A stretch of 64,000 nucleotides of DNA from Crocodylus rhombifer (GCA_038503035.1 JAVSML010024434.1:660177-724176), one strand, 5' to 3'; counted from the first letter of the stretch, positions 23,710 through 36,540 are shown. Notes: generated by a model not told the origin, from the letters alone. A program made the numbers and translations.

Positions 23710-26270
23710 AGCACTTTAAATAACAAAACACAGCACATCATACTACCTAGGACACCACCTAGAACAGTTCATTCGACATTAATAGCCATACCTAGCATCC
23801 ACTGAAATCCCACTGAGTAGGGCTCTGTTGGACTGTGGCCTGCAGAACTGTTATTACTGCACTCAAGAAAAAGGGGCCAGCTTTACTATCAGATCTTAGG
23901 TTTTGTTCATAGGTATGGTGATTAGAAGAGGTATCTTACTTGACAATTGAAAAAACTTCATCTGGAGTTACTGAGTGACAGTCAAGATGGTGCCGCAATG
24001 TCACTTTGTGATGTGGTTTTCAGAGCACAATTGCAATTGAAATTCTACTTTCTAAGACAGACAGTAAAATAGAAGGGGCACAATGAATTTGCTGTGGACA
24101 GTGAAGAATCAAGTACTGGATTCTGAATGGAAGGAGAGCAGGTGAGTTACTTATTGCCATATTTTTAGCAAGACATTTCAATAGCACCAATCAAGACATT
24201 AGCAGCAGCTAGTGAGAAATCCTTGTATGTTAAAGCTGTTGGACAGCTCCCATCTACCACAGTCTTGGCAACAGATTTTATGTGAGGAGCAAAAGACATC
24301 TGTGAATCAAAAACCGCTTCTAGGTTTCCAGGCACAGAAGCTGCCTAGAAGTGTGGAGAGCTGATTTCTATTTATTTAAAGCTTATAAGTAGCAGTGTTA
24401 AGGCAAAGGACATGAGTTTATCCCCTGGACCATGCCCTTGGCCACCTAGCCTACTGTAACTGCATTCTGACTAATGGCCAGAGAAACTGGGATCCAGGGT
24501 CTCTGACTTCTATTTCTACATCTGCCTTTAGCCTACTAAGTGACTTTTGACTTCCCCTCTTTCTGCATCAGTCTCCCAGTATGTAGAATGGAGATGTAAA
24601 GCGCTGTGAGATCTGTGTGTGATGTGCTACGTATGAGGTAAATATTTGTTAATAATTATTAAGGCTTATCTAATTCTACCCCAACTATACAATCTGTCCA
24701 ATAAAAGATATCAGCTTAAGGAATCCTTGCGTCTTGCCTAATTTCTGGAGCATCATAGCTACAACATCACTCTTATTCAAAACACAGAACCTAAATCATC
24801 TTCCCCTTGTGCTGCCTCAGACATGTTCCCTTCCCTATTTTCACTGAATCCCTTCCTGGCTTCACAGGCTTCCACTCTCTTTTCAGATCCAATTCAAGCT
24901 GTTTGACCTGATCATTAAGAGCTTCTCAGTTCTTATCCTCCCCAGATTCCTAATTTGGGTTCATAATCTACCCGGCCGTGCTTCCCTAAAGCGTCTCTTG
25001 TCCATCGCAGCTTCACATCCTGCTGTCTGAAATGGCTACCTCCTGTCTATAAACCAAGCCTTTTCTACTTTCACTTCTCCCATCTTGCTTCACTTCTCCC
25101 TTCACAGTCTCCTGCTTTTGAGGAGCTAGGACTGATTGTTCTGTGCCTCACCCCTCAGCTTTAAAATCATGTCTCTAGATCTGCCTGTTGTTGACAGCTG
25201 GCACCTCTTCATATGGCCTGGATTAAATAACAGCCTATACCCACTACTGTCAGAGGATCATGGGATCCCAGCCAGCCCTCGAAATGCCATCTTGAAACAA
25301 AGCAAAACAAAACAAAAACAACCTGAGAGGCAAGGCTGCATCAGTGACACATTAAAAGGACAGCTGTAGATCAGTAATGCCTTGATCCAGATGCCTTGAG
25401 AAGTCCATTTGTGTTGGCTTTGTGTGCAGACGAAACAGCAAGGCACATAAAAATCTAAAACCCTTGGATCCAAATGTCGTCTTCTTCCCCAATGGCCTGA
25501 ATGGCTAAAAAGCTGGTGCCACAATGCAAGTCTGAGAATAGGCAGGAAGTAGGACTCATGTGGTCTGTTGTGTGAATAGGTGTGGATAAACTGAGCACTA
25601 CTGAGAGACAGAGATAAACACTAAGATTTAGCACATCCAGATCACTAAGAACCTTAGCTAAGGCTGCTTTAGTAAAACTGGCTAATCTATTGATTCGTCA
25701 ACAAAGCTGCCTCTGAGTAGCTGAACTAGGGTAAGTGCTGGCTGGATTTTTCCAGCTGGGTTCTTCTCTTTCTAGTAGTTACACAGCTTATTTTGGCCTT
25801 GAATCTTAGGTCTCTGGAACAGCCTAAGAAATAATTTTTATATGCCAGGTTGAGAGGATTTGCTGTTCCTGCCCCATTCCACTCCCCTTCTGTTCTGTGT
25901 ATTGTTGTTTGTAAACAAGCTATACTCATTGTTTTGTGTTTGCTTCTCGTTCTGCCCTATTCGCCCACTGCTTGCTCAAAAAAGAAGCCACATGTTATGT
26001 TAATTAAACTGGGGAGCTCCAATGCAGTTGTGAGATAATCCCTGCTACTGGGATAGTCAGAACACATCCCATGCCTAAATCTGCCCAAAGTAAATATAGA
26101 AGCACTAAAGATAAAGCATACTAGAGCACTACAATCTTGTGACGCTCCTTCCCTCCACTAGGAAAACCTGATACAGGGCCATTAATGCTGCATATGGCAG
26201 TTAGCTCTAGGAGAGCTACTCTAAATGACCCTGGCAGGACATTCAAAGCCAGTTATGTTTAAGTCACAAA
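23710..26270. other. Intergenic DNA with one MIR remnant
   Basis: Apart from the MIR remnant at 24470-24665 I see no gene or repeat here. A short AAAACAAAACAAAAAC run near 25300-25320 is simple sequence. Confidence 0.5.
24470..24665 (+). repeat. MIR-type ancient SINE remnant
   Basis: The order of landmarks fits a MIR/CORE-SINE: CTAAGTGACTTTTGACTTCCC, CATCAGTCTCCC, GTAGAATGGAGAT, AAGCGCTGTGAGATC and a TTAATAATTATTA tail. It is heavily mutated, as expected for an amniote-wide repeat. Confidence 0.7.
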
Positions 26271-26271
26271 A

Positions 26272-26450
26272 ACAAGGTGCCAGGATACTCTGGGGTGTGA
26301 TGAGATCCTTTTAAGGGTGCTGCAAAATGCTGCTGAACATTAGTACTGTTAATTATGCAAACACTTGCATGTGATTCATAAGATAGATCCAGAGATTTCA
26401 TAGAGCGATCTACTGTCAAAAGACTTTTGTGGTCTTTTTTTAATTCTTTG
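26272..26450. mobile_element. hAT-like MITE, copy 3, inverted and truncated
   Basis: The order of landmarks matches the copy at 19338: GGGGTGTGATGAGATCCTTTT, AAGGGTGCTGCAAAATGCTG and GATTCATAAGATAGATCCAG. The terminal repeats are not preserved. Confidence 0.6.
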
Positions 26451-26451
26451 T

Positions 26452-27170
26452 GTAACAGGGACTCAGGCAAGAGCCCTGTTACTTAGGATAGCTCTGGAAG
26501 GAGCACCCTGCCAGGTGGAAAGGATTTCACACCTGGGGGAAGATTGAGTGATTAGCCCACAAAAACCAGCAGCGGAAAAGTTACTGATAGCCTTTGGGTA
26601 CAAGACGATGAGCGCAAGGGTAACCGAGACCCCGGAGAGACAAGAGTGACAAGAGAAGTCTGACCTGTGACTTGGAAGGAAGTTGAAAGCACCGGACTTC
26701 TTGGAGACACAACAGGTCAGACCTAGGCGGACGTTGCTGCTGAGGATTATGCTGCATGGTGAGTGCAGAGACACTGAGGCACCGGGAAACAGCTCGGCGG
26801 GGAACCAAGTAAGAAATGGCATCTCTGGGACAAATTACAGGGAAATAGAGACCCAGATAGGCCATTACCTCACCAGGACTATGATCACATAGGGGATAGC
26901 CAGAGGGACTATAGGGGGGCAGCAGGGAGCCGCTCCTGTCATAAGCCGGAGATGATGAATGAAAAACGCAGAGATCATGTTCTGCTAATAAGGTAATTAG
27001 TGATTTAGATTAGTTTAACCAATGTATCTTTAAAAGTATTGGCTTGGGGTTTCTCCTCACCTCTAACACAGGTTAACCTGGCCAATGAAGTAATTGGCAA
27101 GGTTATTCTTACCGTATCTGTTACTTTGTAAAATAAACCTACAAGCTGAGCGGGCAACATCTGGGTGATA
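26452..27170 (+). mobile_element. Possible solo LTR or LTR-like repeat
   Basis: The block starts TGTAACAGGG and holds an AATAAA signal at 27132-27137, about 40-60 bp before a plausible right end. It has the purine-rich, non-coding look of an LTR. A short inverted pair (GTAACAGGG and CCCTGTTAC) lies at its left end. I could not find a clean CA end with a matching target duplication, so this is a weak call. Confidence 0.35.
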
Positions 27171-27351
27171 GTTATTGATCACAGACATTAAAAATTCACA
27201 GATCTCCTCTCTTTTCTTATTACATCCAAGTCATGGCAGGCGAGTACAGAAAGGCGATGAAGTTATTACCCAACACACTCACACTTTGCAAAAGAAGAAA
27301 TGCTCTATTATTTTCCCCACAGTCAAGAAATCAGTGAAAGCTAGGAGCTGG

Positions 27352-27438
27352 CATTGGTTGAGAACCACTGATCTTAAAAAAATTACAGCATCCATGAGAC
27401 ATTCTGTCATCACAGAAACGGGCAGAAAGGCCTCTCCA
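27352..27438. repeat. ~85 bp repeat, copy 1 (copy 2 at 28176-28262)
   Basis: Both copies read GAACCACTGAT, then GCATCCATGAGACATTCT, then GTCATCACA, then CAGAAAGGCCT, in the same order and orientation about 825 bp apart. The first bases resemble a hAT terminal repeat. Confidence 0.8.
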
Positions 27439-27959
27439 TGACTTTTTGCAAGATTAGTATCCAGCCAAACCTGATATGTTCCTATCTATTAATGTCCAAA
27501 ACAGACATGTGTCCTGCTCCCTCCACTGCTGCTAAACAGCAAATACCACCCTGTAAATCAAACCAGGAGAACTGCATTCCACAGAGTATCGTTTTGTTCA
27601 AATTTGAAATCCTAATATGAAGCAATGGCTGCAACTTTCAGTACTGTTATTCCTCCAGCTTTCTCTCCAGTTGTGACTAGATTCACACACCTGTCTCTCT
27701 TCAGCTGTCTATAACACAGCCCACAAAGGCACTAAGCTACAAGCTAGACAGGGACATGGCTGACTGTCAGCAATGAGGTATTGACCTGTCAGCCTCCAGT
27801 CTCACATTCACTCTTTTCACTGCTTCCTCTTCTTCTCACATTTATCTTGGCCATCTTCTTTCAAAGGATAAGATAACACTAAGCTTCACATCAGCTGCAT
27901 CACTGTGCACTCTGTTCATTCTGTTGGCATCTATAATAGATGGGCAGGATCATCTATTT

Positions 27960-28191
27960 TAGTGACTCCCAACCTTTGGGAGTTATTCTGATGCCTTCAC
28001 AAGCAGCAATCTGTTCTGCTGCCTCCTGTTCTACCCTCTAACCCCCTCCTATGGTTAAATCAACAGAGGTAGGTGAATGGATATATCAAGATATATCATA
28101 TTTTCCTCACTCACCATACACCCCGAAATAAGACATGCACCTTGTTTTGGGGAAGGAAGAATATTGAGTCTAACAAGGTTAAGAACCACTG
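27960..28191. mobile_element. hAT-like MITE (AGTGACTCCCAACC ... GGTTAAGAACCACT)
   Basis: The left end TAGTGACTCCCAACCTT is inverted relative to the right end AAGGTTAAGAACCACTG. The body is 232 bp and non-coding. The flanking 8-mers ATCTATTT and ATCAAAAT match poorly. The DNA just right of the element is shared with the copy at 27352-27438. Confidence 0.6.
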
Positions 28192-28639
28192 ATCAAAATG
28201 AAATTGCAGCATCCATGAGACATTCTCTGTCATCACAAAAATGGCCAGAAAGGCCTTTCCAGTAAGGTCAGAAAAAAAAATTTAAAGGATGTTTCCAGAG
28301 AAATGGCCAGAGCTGATTCACCCTTCCTTTTTTGCTTAAAACCAAAAGCTGAAACCCTAGCTGTTGTTAAGAATTGGTGGGATGGATCTCTAATTTTTGA
28401 GAAGTCTCCAGAACTGAAACAGAAGAAGAAAAGCAGACTGCGACAGGGGGCAAATCTCCCAGGCCCAGTCACAGTACTGGCCCACCCACCTGCCTTGGGC
28501 AGTCTGCCCAGTCTCGCCTCCCACGTCTTGTTGTTAGGATAATGGTTGTAATAAAGCAGAAGGCTGCCCATTTTAGGCCCTGATGTCTAGGGATGTATAC
28601 ACAACTCCAACCTCTCCTTATCAAGTCCCATGCCTCACA

Positions 28640-30290
28640 AATGTCTCTATTTGAGTTGCTCTTAACTCCAGCTTGTGGCCGGGCCAAACTCAGGCCTTAG
28701 CTTGTCCTCATACATTCGCCCTTTCTTTCTACCCTAATGGGCCTCATTCATGCCACTGGCTTTCACCGGGCCTCTGCCAGTACGCCCACTCTCACTGGTT
28801 CTCTTACTCACTGCCCCACACTGGGCCACATTCAGCCTGCCCTGCTCCCTTGAACAGTTCCCATAGGCCATCAGGCTTGCTTACTAACACGCCTTGGCTG
28901 GCCGGCACACAGCCCCTCAGGCTTTCTCGTGACCCTCATCCAAACGGTAACCAGCCAATTCACGTCACCCTGGATTGAGTTCTGACCCAAAGCCCCTTGT
29001 CAGGTAACTCATTACTCTTTGTTCCTACCTAGGGCCAATTACTCACCCACTCAGCCTCCGGCCTACTTGTGGCCTCAGGCATCTGAAGACTTACCTGGGC
29101 CTCACTGCCCCCTTTCCTGGGGCCTCAACACAACCCTGTCTCTCTGGGGCCCACACTCCACCTCTGTACTGTGGTCTCGAGGTATTACACCCCCACAGGC
29201 TCAGCTGCCCCTCAATAGGCACACCTGGCCCCATTACGACGAGGTTCTTAGACCCCCACAGGCTCAGATGCCCCTCGCTGGGCATGCCTGGCCCTACTAT
29301 CCTCTGGGGTCTTACACCCCCATGGGCTCAGGTACCTTTCCCACGCGTGTGCCAGCCTCCATTTCCCTCTGGGGTTTTACACCCTCATGGGCTCAGATGC
29401 CTGTCCCATGTGTGTGCCTGGTCCCACTACCCTTCAGTCATAATGACCCACCAGATGGTGTAGGCTGGGGTTATCAGGCACCCCTACTCATCTTTCATTG
29501 GGGAGGTAACTGGACTGGCATTTCTGGGGTACTGTCCCACCATGGACAGCCCCACTAGACCACCCTTCCCCAGCAGGATGCAGCTCTCAGCCTTACTCAG
29601 TCTAGTTCCCTCATTAGGGCACCTGGCTTGGGATATCTCTCACTGGACCCAGCTCTCACTCTGACCCCATTCTGATATTATAAGTGCCAGCATGCCAGCT
29701 GTCATGTCCCCACCATTGAAGGGACCTTCAGCCCAGGTGGGCTCTGGCCCTGCCTCCAGGCCAGTCAGGGTGCCAGATAACTCACCTTGACCCTGGTCTG
29801 CCCCTCACAGTGAGCATAACTACCCTTTGGCTTTCTGGCCCTGGCCCTCTTGCACTCACCAGTGTGAGGGATCAGAAAGTCAGCCTAGCAGCTGCTAACC
29901 CCCATATTCCAAAGGGGTCCCTTCTGGGTCTCACAATTGAACCCCTGGCTTCACTCCTGCCAAATCTACTTGGGGCTTGCCTGACCTGTTCTGTAGGCCT
30001 ACAGACTGTTAGCCCCCTTGCTAGGCTGGGCCATGCTCTCTCTAGGCCTCAGCCTTCTCCCTGGGGCTCAGGACCCCACTGGGGCCATAGGAACCTCCTG
30101 CTATCCCCATAGCTCCTCCCTTACCTCCAGGGCGTTCGGAGCAGCAGCTCAGCCAGGTGTTGTTCCTCCCTGGCTGCCAGCAACAGACCTCCCCGCCAGG
30201 CCTGAGGGCCCAGATCTTAAATAGCCACCTCACCAGGGCTGGCCTTCACCTGCTGGCTGCCTGCTCTCAGCCCTTAAAGTGTTCTCCATC
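28640..30290. repeat. GC-rich composite repeat with internal tandem array
   Basis: About 1.6 kb of C- and T-rich plus-strand DNA (GGCCTCA, CCCCACTGG, CTGGGGCTCA motifs) that stands out from its AT-rich surroundings. It contains a 62-65 bp tandem array at 29181-29437. Open frames of up to 179 codons are Pro/Leu/Ser/Trp-rich and follow the repeat, with no domain I recognise. It may be the interior of a large non-autonomous transposon or an LTR; I cannot classify it. Confidence 0.45.
29181..29437. repeat. Minisatellite, four units of 62-65 bp
   Basis: The units begin at 29181, 29243, 29308 and 29373. Each starts GGTNTTA-like and then reads ACCCCCACAGGCTCAG or ACCCCCATGGGCTCAG, followed by CCTGGCCC or GCCTGGTCC and a CTCTG end. 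The last two units are more alike than the first two, suggesting stepwise duplication. Confidence 0.85.
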
Positions 30291-30879
30291 ACAAAGGAAG
30301 AAAAAATGTCTGAAGAAAAGTTAGCTTGAGTAGTGGAACATCAGGACCACTAAAAAGGAGAGATGATTGTTATTGCCAGTGGATTGAAGACCAGTGAGGT
30401 ATTAAGTCAACCGACTCCCTCAGCTACCTGCATAGAAATACCAGTGCTGCTCTTGGGCAGTTGGTTTTAGAGCAGAAATCAAAGCACAATGCTTTTATTC
30501 CAGTCAGTGGGGGGTGGGGGGAAGGGGAGGAAATCAGCCTGCTTAAAAACACACCCCAGCTTCCGAGGGTGTGGCTGATTTGGGGGGGGAGTGCAAATAG
30601 TAGGTGAAAAAAATATAGTACTTCCTTCTCTGCAATCCCCCTTGAGCTACTAAAACATGCGCTGTACCCCAGTCTATATGGGAACCAGGTAATTTTATTT
30701 GCTGACTTTTTCCCTGTGAAAAATGCAAGCTCGGCATTTGAGCAGCCAGGGTGGGGGAGGAGGAGATGTCTTCAAATAGAAAATGCTGTTAAGAGCAGGT
30801 GTTTGCACATCCACTTCACTGAAATATCATAGGAACAGCATGTCCCCAAGGCCTGCATGTTCTGCAGCACTGCAGGCCA

Positions 30880-31095
30880 GGGAAAACTGGGCAAGGAAAA
30901 AAGAAAAGCTAGGAACAGATGGGGCAGAGGGAAAGGACACAGCTGGTGGGAAGGGAAGGAGTGCTAGAAAGGACGTAAGAACCAGGCCAGAAGAAGCTGA
31001 GTTGGGGGAGAAACTGGAAACTGGAGAGCAGACTCTAGAAAAGGAGGGGAAATGGAAAAGAATTAGGTGCAAGCAAGCGGGAGAGGAATAAGGGG
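30880..31095. repeat. Purine-rich (GA) tract
   Basis: About 215 bp is dominated by G and A on the plus strand (AAGGAAAAAAGAAAAGC, GGGAAGGGAAGGAG and similar). The open frame through it is Lys/Glu/Arg-rich simply because of composition. Confidence 0.7.
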
Positions 31096-31124
31096 AAACA
31101 TGTAGTCATGGGGCAAATGACATT

Positions 31125-31400
31125 TTAGGGTACAGCCCAGACATACAAAGATTCAAGTTGCAGCAAAGGAAGTTTAGATTAGATATTAGGAAAAACTCTT
31201 TCATGAGGAAGGTAGTAAAGCAGTGGAACAGGTTACCCAGACAGGTTGTGGAATCTGCATCCTTGTAAGTTTTTAAGACCCAGGTAGACAAAGCCTTAGC
31301 TGGGATGATTTAGTTGGGGATGGTCCTGCTTTGAGCTGGGGGTTGAACTAGATGACCTCCTGAGGTCCCTTCTAACCCTAATTTTCTATGATTCTATGAG
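31125..31400 (+). mobile_element. CR1 LINE 3' end, short fragment
   Basis: The fragment covers the end of the CR1 coding region and its 3' UTR: TTCAAGTTGCAGCAAAGGA, GTGGAACAGGTTACCCAGAC, GGGGATGGTCCTGC, GAACTAGATGACCTCC, and the terminal TTCTATGATTCTATGA. It is closely related to the fragment at 4655-5436 but truncated further. Confidence 0.9.
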
Positions 31401-32029
31401 ACAGAGAAGTACGTGCATATGGTGCAGCCACAATAAGATGTAGACCATAGATCATCTCATAGATGTAGATCAGGAAGTTAAGACAACTACCCAATTTGCA
31501 CATGCAAATATAGGGGCTGTTTTGGTAAAACTCAACTTAAAAAAAAATAAAATTGTTAGAGAAAAGGCTTTATGTTATATTTTGGGGGCTTGGGAGATGG
31601 AGCTGAGCAGTTTGTGACTGAATGCAAACATCAGATCATGCAGACAAATTGCTTTCTTCATTCCTTTCATTCATACCCACACATGCCACTGGCATTGTCA
31701 CAGATGGAGGCAATGCTGGAAGTGACAGCTGGGATTTAATGTATTTGAATGTTAATCACCAATTATTGTAAAATACAATAATATTTCAATGGGTGAGTAA
31801 TTTAGATCCCAAGCCACAAATACAGATTCATCAACTCTAGCTGTAAATTTCCCCACGTCTCACATAATAAGTAACTAACTAGCTTATATAGAAATGGATA
31901 AGTTATAACCAGGCAAAGCAACGGTACCTTGGGAATCAGGTTGGCATGGAATTATCCAGCCAAATTGCTAAGTGATAGTGTGGCATTCTGCCCATGTCAT
32001 GCTTAGCAAGACCCAAGTTTAATTTTTTT

Positions 32030-34010
32030 TGTTAGATTTTTAGGGCTGGGAGGGACCTCATAAGATCATTGGGTCTATCCCCCTGCCCAAGGGGCAGGAA
32101 GTCAGCTAGGGTCAAAGGACCCCAGCAAGATAAATGTCCAAAATGTTTCTTAAAGGCATCCTGAGTAGGTGCTTGCACCACCTCTGTGGGGTGTCTGTTC
32201 CAAGCCTTGGGGGCACAGACAGTAGAAAAGCTTTTCCTTATGTCCAGCCTAAAATGGTCTTGGTGGAGTTTGTGATGGTTGGGCCTTGTCATCCCCTGGG
32301 ATGCTCTGATGAACAAGTGTTTCCCCAGATCCTGATGCGCACCCCTTATTTACTTACAGGCTGCCACCAAGTCTCCCCTGAGCCTGCGCTTCTCCAAGCT
32401 GAAGAGTCCCATAGCTCACAGCCTGTCTTCATAAGGCCTGTTCTCTTGCCCTCTGATCATGCGCGTGGCTCTCCTCTGGACTCTTTCAAGCTTCTCCACA
32501 TCCTTCCTAAATTGTGGAGCCCAGAACTGGATGCAGTACTCCAGCTGCAGCCTCACCAAGGCCGAGTACAGCGGCGGGAGGAGGGTCTTGCTTGAAATGC
32601 ATCAGTAGATGCAAGCCAGAGTTTTGTTTGCTTTGCCAGCTGCGGTATCGCATTGGCAGCTCATATTCATCTTGTGGTCAGTCATGACCCCCAAGTCTCT
32701 TTCGGTCATGGTACTAGCGAGTGTAACATTGCCGAGCCTATAAGTGTAATGTGGGTTTTTATTCCCGAGGTGGAGCACTTTGCATTTCTCTGTATTGAAC
32801 GCCGCCAGGTTTTCATCTGACCACCTTGCAAGCCTATTGAGGTCAGCCTGGGTCACCAGCCTATCTTCACTCTTCCTCAAAGTTTGGTGTCATCAGCAAA
32901 CTTGGCCAGTCCACTTTTGACACCAGTGTCCAGATCATTTATGAAACCATTTTAATGGAGTACAGGTCCAAGAACGGAGCCTTGGGGGATGCCACTAGTC
33001 ACCAAGTGCCATGTTGATTCTGTTCTGTCAACTACCACTCTCTGGGTCTGACCTCAGAGCCAGTTCCCCAGCCATCAGACTGTGGAGTAGTCAAGGCCAC
33101 AGTTACCCAATTTTTCCATGAGGACATCATAGGACACCAGGTGAAAGGTATTTTTAAAGTCCAAATATATGACATCAACCTCTTCCCCTTTGTCCAGGTG
33201 ATAGGTCACCTGGTCATAGAAGGAAATGAGATTGGTCAAGCAAGACCTACATGCAACAAACCTGTGCTGGCTATCCCTCAGGATGTTGCCTTTTGCCAGC
33301 CTGTTAAGAATAGTTTCTTTGATCATTTTTTTCCAAAATCTTCCCAGGGATTCAGGTAAAACTGAGTGACCTGTAGTTTCCCAGATCTTCTTTCCTCCCT
33401 TTCTTGAAGATGGGCACCAGATTGGCCCTCTTCCAATCTTCAGGTACTTCTCCTGAGAGTCATGAATTCTCAAATATCCTTGCCAGTGGCTGCGCTATGG
33501 TGTCTACCAGTTCCGTTAGCAATCTTGGGTGCAACCTATCCAAACCAGCTAATTTATGGGGATCCAGCCTCTTAAGCTGCTCCCTCACAAGATCCATGCC
33601 AGTGGTGGGCATATATTCATCTTCATCCTGGTCATCCCGCATCATGTTTGGCAGGGTGGTCCCCTTGGGCTGGTGAAAAACCGATTTAAAGTAATTGTTA
33701 AGTAGATTGGCTTTTCCCTGGGTGTTGGTAGTCAGCTACCCCAACTGATTTAGCAGGGGTCCAACGTTGCCCTTGTTTTTCTTTCAATTCCCCACATATC
33801 TGAAGACTCCCCACGCATCTGAAGAAGGGCTTACCCTTTATTCCTATAACCAGATGGAGTTCAGTTGCAGCCTTGGCTTTTCCAGTTCACTCCCTGAAGG
33901 TGTGGACCAGTGCAGTATACTTCTCCTTAGTGCTGTTTCCTGTCCTCCATCCATTATACGCCTCTCTTTTTAGACATAGGAGGTCCATGTGTTCCCTGTT
34001 GAGCTAAGGG
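32030..34010 (-). mobile_element. CR1 LINE, reverse strand, RT region to 3' end
   Basis: The 3' end lies at about 32030 and the element reads leftward on the minus strand. Decayed reverse transcriptase pieces follow in order from high to low coordinate. First is a linker with LKRLDPHKLAGLD and LHPRLLTELVD (33460-33645). Next come FVACRSCLTNLISFYDQVT and VDVIYLDFKNTFH (33075-33473), the latter being the catalytic motif A region. Then the region around 32890-32910 encodes an F-A-D-D motif C. Last are CKVLHLGNKN and ERDLGVM (32602-32880). Frames are broken several times. The outer limit near 34010 is approximate. Confidence 0.85.
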
Positions 34011-34029
34011 GGTTGCTAAGCCCTTTTAC

Positions 34030-34385
34030 CACCTTTCCACACTAGTAGCACTCTTAGTGTAGGAGCTTCCTCCACCCCCATAGTTCCTTCCCAAATCTCC
34101 AACTGCTTCTTGCTGATCTCTCCTTGCCAGCATTCAGGAGCTGCAGCCTTCCTGCTGGGCAATGTTCCCTCATCAGCTTCCAAGATCTTATGGTCAGCTC
34201 TGCTCTCAAGGTCTGGGTTTACATCCTGCCTAAGCCCAGCCCTTCTCCAGTCAGACGACTCCCTCCAATCAGTCCTGGCCCCCCTTGCAGGCTCCCTGGG
34301 TCCATCAGCTCTGGCCTCACCTGCAGGCTGCTATACCAGCTGCTTGGCCTCTTAAAGTCGAAGGTGCCTTAAGCATCCTATAACA
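34030..34385. repeat. C/T-rich repeat-like stretch
   Basis: It follows the CR1 on its 5' side. CAGCTCTGGCCTCACCTGCAG and CTTGGCCTCTTAAAG recall the end of the GC-rich block at 28640-30290 (GGCTGCC and CCCTTAAAG). It may be another copy or an LTR end; I cannot assign it. Confidence 0.3.
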
Positions 34386-36540
34386 CTGTCTTTTTTAAAA
34401 TAGCTATGGGGAGTTTATAAAAGAAGCAAGACAGAAATAATCCTGTGTGTGATTTTCTGCAGATGAGTTTTGGTGCTTGTAAAAGTCATGGTAAATGGAT
34501 TTTTTCTGGTTCCAAATGGACATTGGCAGGTTTATAGACTAATAGGTGATTCACCATAGCTCCTGATGCTGAGTCTCTGTCTGGAGGAGGATATCACTGC
34601 CAGTGCCTAGGGGCTTTTAACTTATAACACTCCTGCCTTCTTGGTCCTGTATCTATGGTGTAGCTGGCTCCAGGATAGAAAACCTCAGAAGTGAAAGGCT
34701 ACTGCTATTGGTTCTTCATGGAAGGTGCTCACATAGAGGTCTGGTGGGTAGCAGGTAAAAGCCCTTATGTCAGAATAGTAAATAGCAGGCATTTGGCCTT
34801 CTTCACAGAGCAGGCAGCAGAAACTAGCAACAGAAGCAGGTGTCCCATTTTTCCTTGTCATTTCCTGCTTCTGCAGGCCCATTTCTGATCTAACTTACGC
34901 ATCTCACTGAGTTTCATGGTCTGTTGGCAATATTTTTTGGTTAGCCAGAGGAGTTTCAACATAAGGTGCCATATCTTCTTGTATGAGACATGCATTGCCT
35001 CCCCCCATCACCACCCTAAAAAGGCTTCTGGCAATTATTGTATGCAAGATATATAGTAATATGCAACTCAGGAAGAACAACAATAAGCAAGGTGGGCTCC
35101 CTAGCTGCTTACTTACTAGAGTTACTTACTGCAAGGAAATATCTTTTTTTTCCATTTTGCCTTTCAAATACAAGGTGCATATATTATTCCAGGGTATGCT
35201 GTTTGCAGGAAAATACAGTATTCTTTCCTACTCCAGGTCTTTGAAGCCCCCCACATAAGAAGGCAACCAGATTGCAAAGACAAGGATGGGACTCAAATTT
35301 GGTTTAAAGAACTCCAATCTATTGCCACTCTGAATGACTTATAACTTATTATTCAAAATAATGCACGAGAAAGCTATGGGGGCAAGACTTATATCCCTTT
35401 GGAAATGTATTTATGAGATATTTAATGTAAAAGGCTGGGCTATTGCAAATGTTGTTCTGTTAGCAGCAACAAAGGTGAAAGCTTCAGTCCATGGACCCTA
35501 TAATTTGTTAGAGATCTGTGAGTTTGGCAATAAAGGTAGTAAAGCCATTGACATCAATTACTTAGACTTCTGACAGCAGCACAAAGTCTTTCAAAGAGAC
35601 TGAATACTCATGAGGTGAGAGCCAAAGTATTATCACAGTCAAGACTGGCCTGGAGACCTAAGGCAGAAGAACAGATGTGTACAGTCAGGTTTCATTGTGG
35701 CCAGAGATTACTAGCAGGTGCCTTAAGGTTCCAGGTAGATCCCATGTGGTTTGATGTATTTACTGATGATCTGAAAATCTGATCCTGTAGTCTTGTGTAT
35801 GTGCTCACCTCACATACACCCCCTGCAGTTGGTACTTGCTGCTCCAAACCAGCGGGGCATTTTCCACTAACTTCAGGGGGCTTTGGATTAGCCCCTGCCT
35901 GGGACTCAGATACTCGGGGACAAGTCTGACCATTAACAGAGCTGCCTCTCACACTGCCACATCCCAGACTTAAGTTGCGACCCATGTGATCCCATATGCA
36001 GCGGTGGTCCCCACAAGTGAAATGAGATGAGCCTTTTCAAATCAGCCATTTGGGGTTGTGCTGAGGTGAAATCCTCCTCCCCGGACTAAGCCAGCTAGGA
36101 ATGGCAGCGAGTTTGTCAGCTGAGAGCTCTAGAGAGAGACATGTTGAGAGCAGAGGTTCAGCCATCCCCAGGGTCCATTCCCATTGCTGGGTGGTTTTGG
36201 TTAGCTTGGCTTTTGGGGAGACAATAGGAGGGAAATGTGCCTCCTTAAAATGCTGCCTCAGCAGGGGACCTGCCAAGCATTCTCAGGTGAATCCTGTCCT
36301 AGAGCTGCTGTTGGCCCATCAAGGAAGCCACTTTAAATGCAACTGCTACAGTTGGTTTGTGTGCCCCAGGCCTTTGAAAGACTCATTATGTATTTATTTG
36401 TAAACAGAGCTGTGTGGATGATTCCAGCTCTACATTGATCCCTGCCTTTCCTCAAAATACTTCTGCAAGGAAAAGCAAGGTAAAAATGGTGAAAACACAT
36501 ATTTCTACTTCTCCTAGCACTCTGCCAAAGGAGCTTGCTA
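34385..36540. other. Intergenic unique DNA
   Basis: No recognisable gene, RNA or repeat. All open frames are short and unlike known proteins. Confidence 0.5.

Noticed and set aside
29019..29558. 179-codon Pro/Trp/Leu-rich frame
   Set aside because: It tracks the 62-65 bp tandem unit and GC-rich repeat, with no recognisable domain or splice context.
30783..31091. 102-codon Lys/Glu/Arg-rich frame
   Set aside because: Explained by the purine-rich tract; there is no domain and no conservation evidence.
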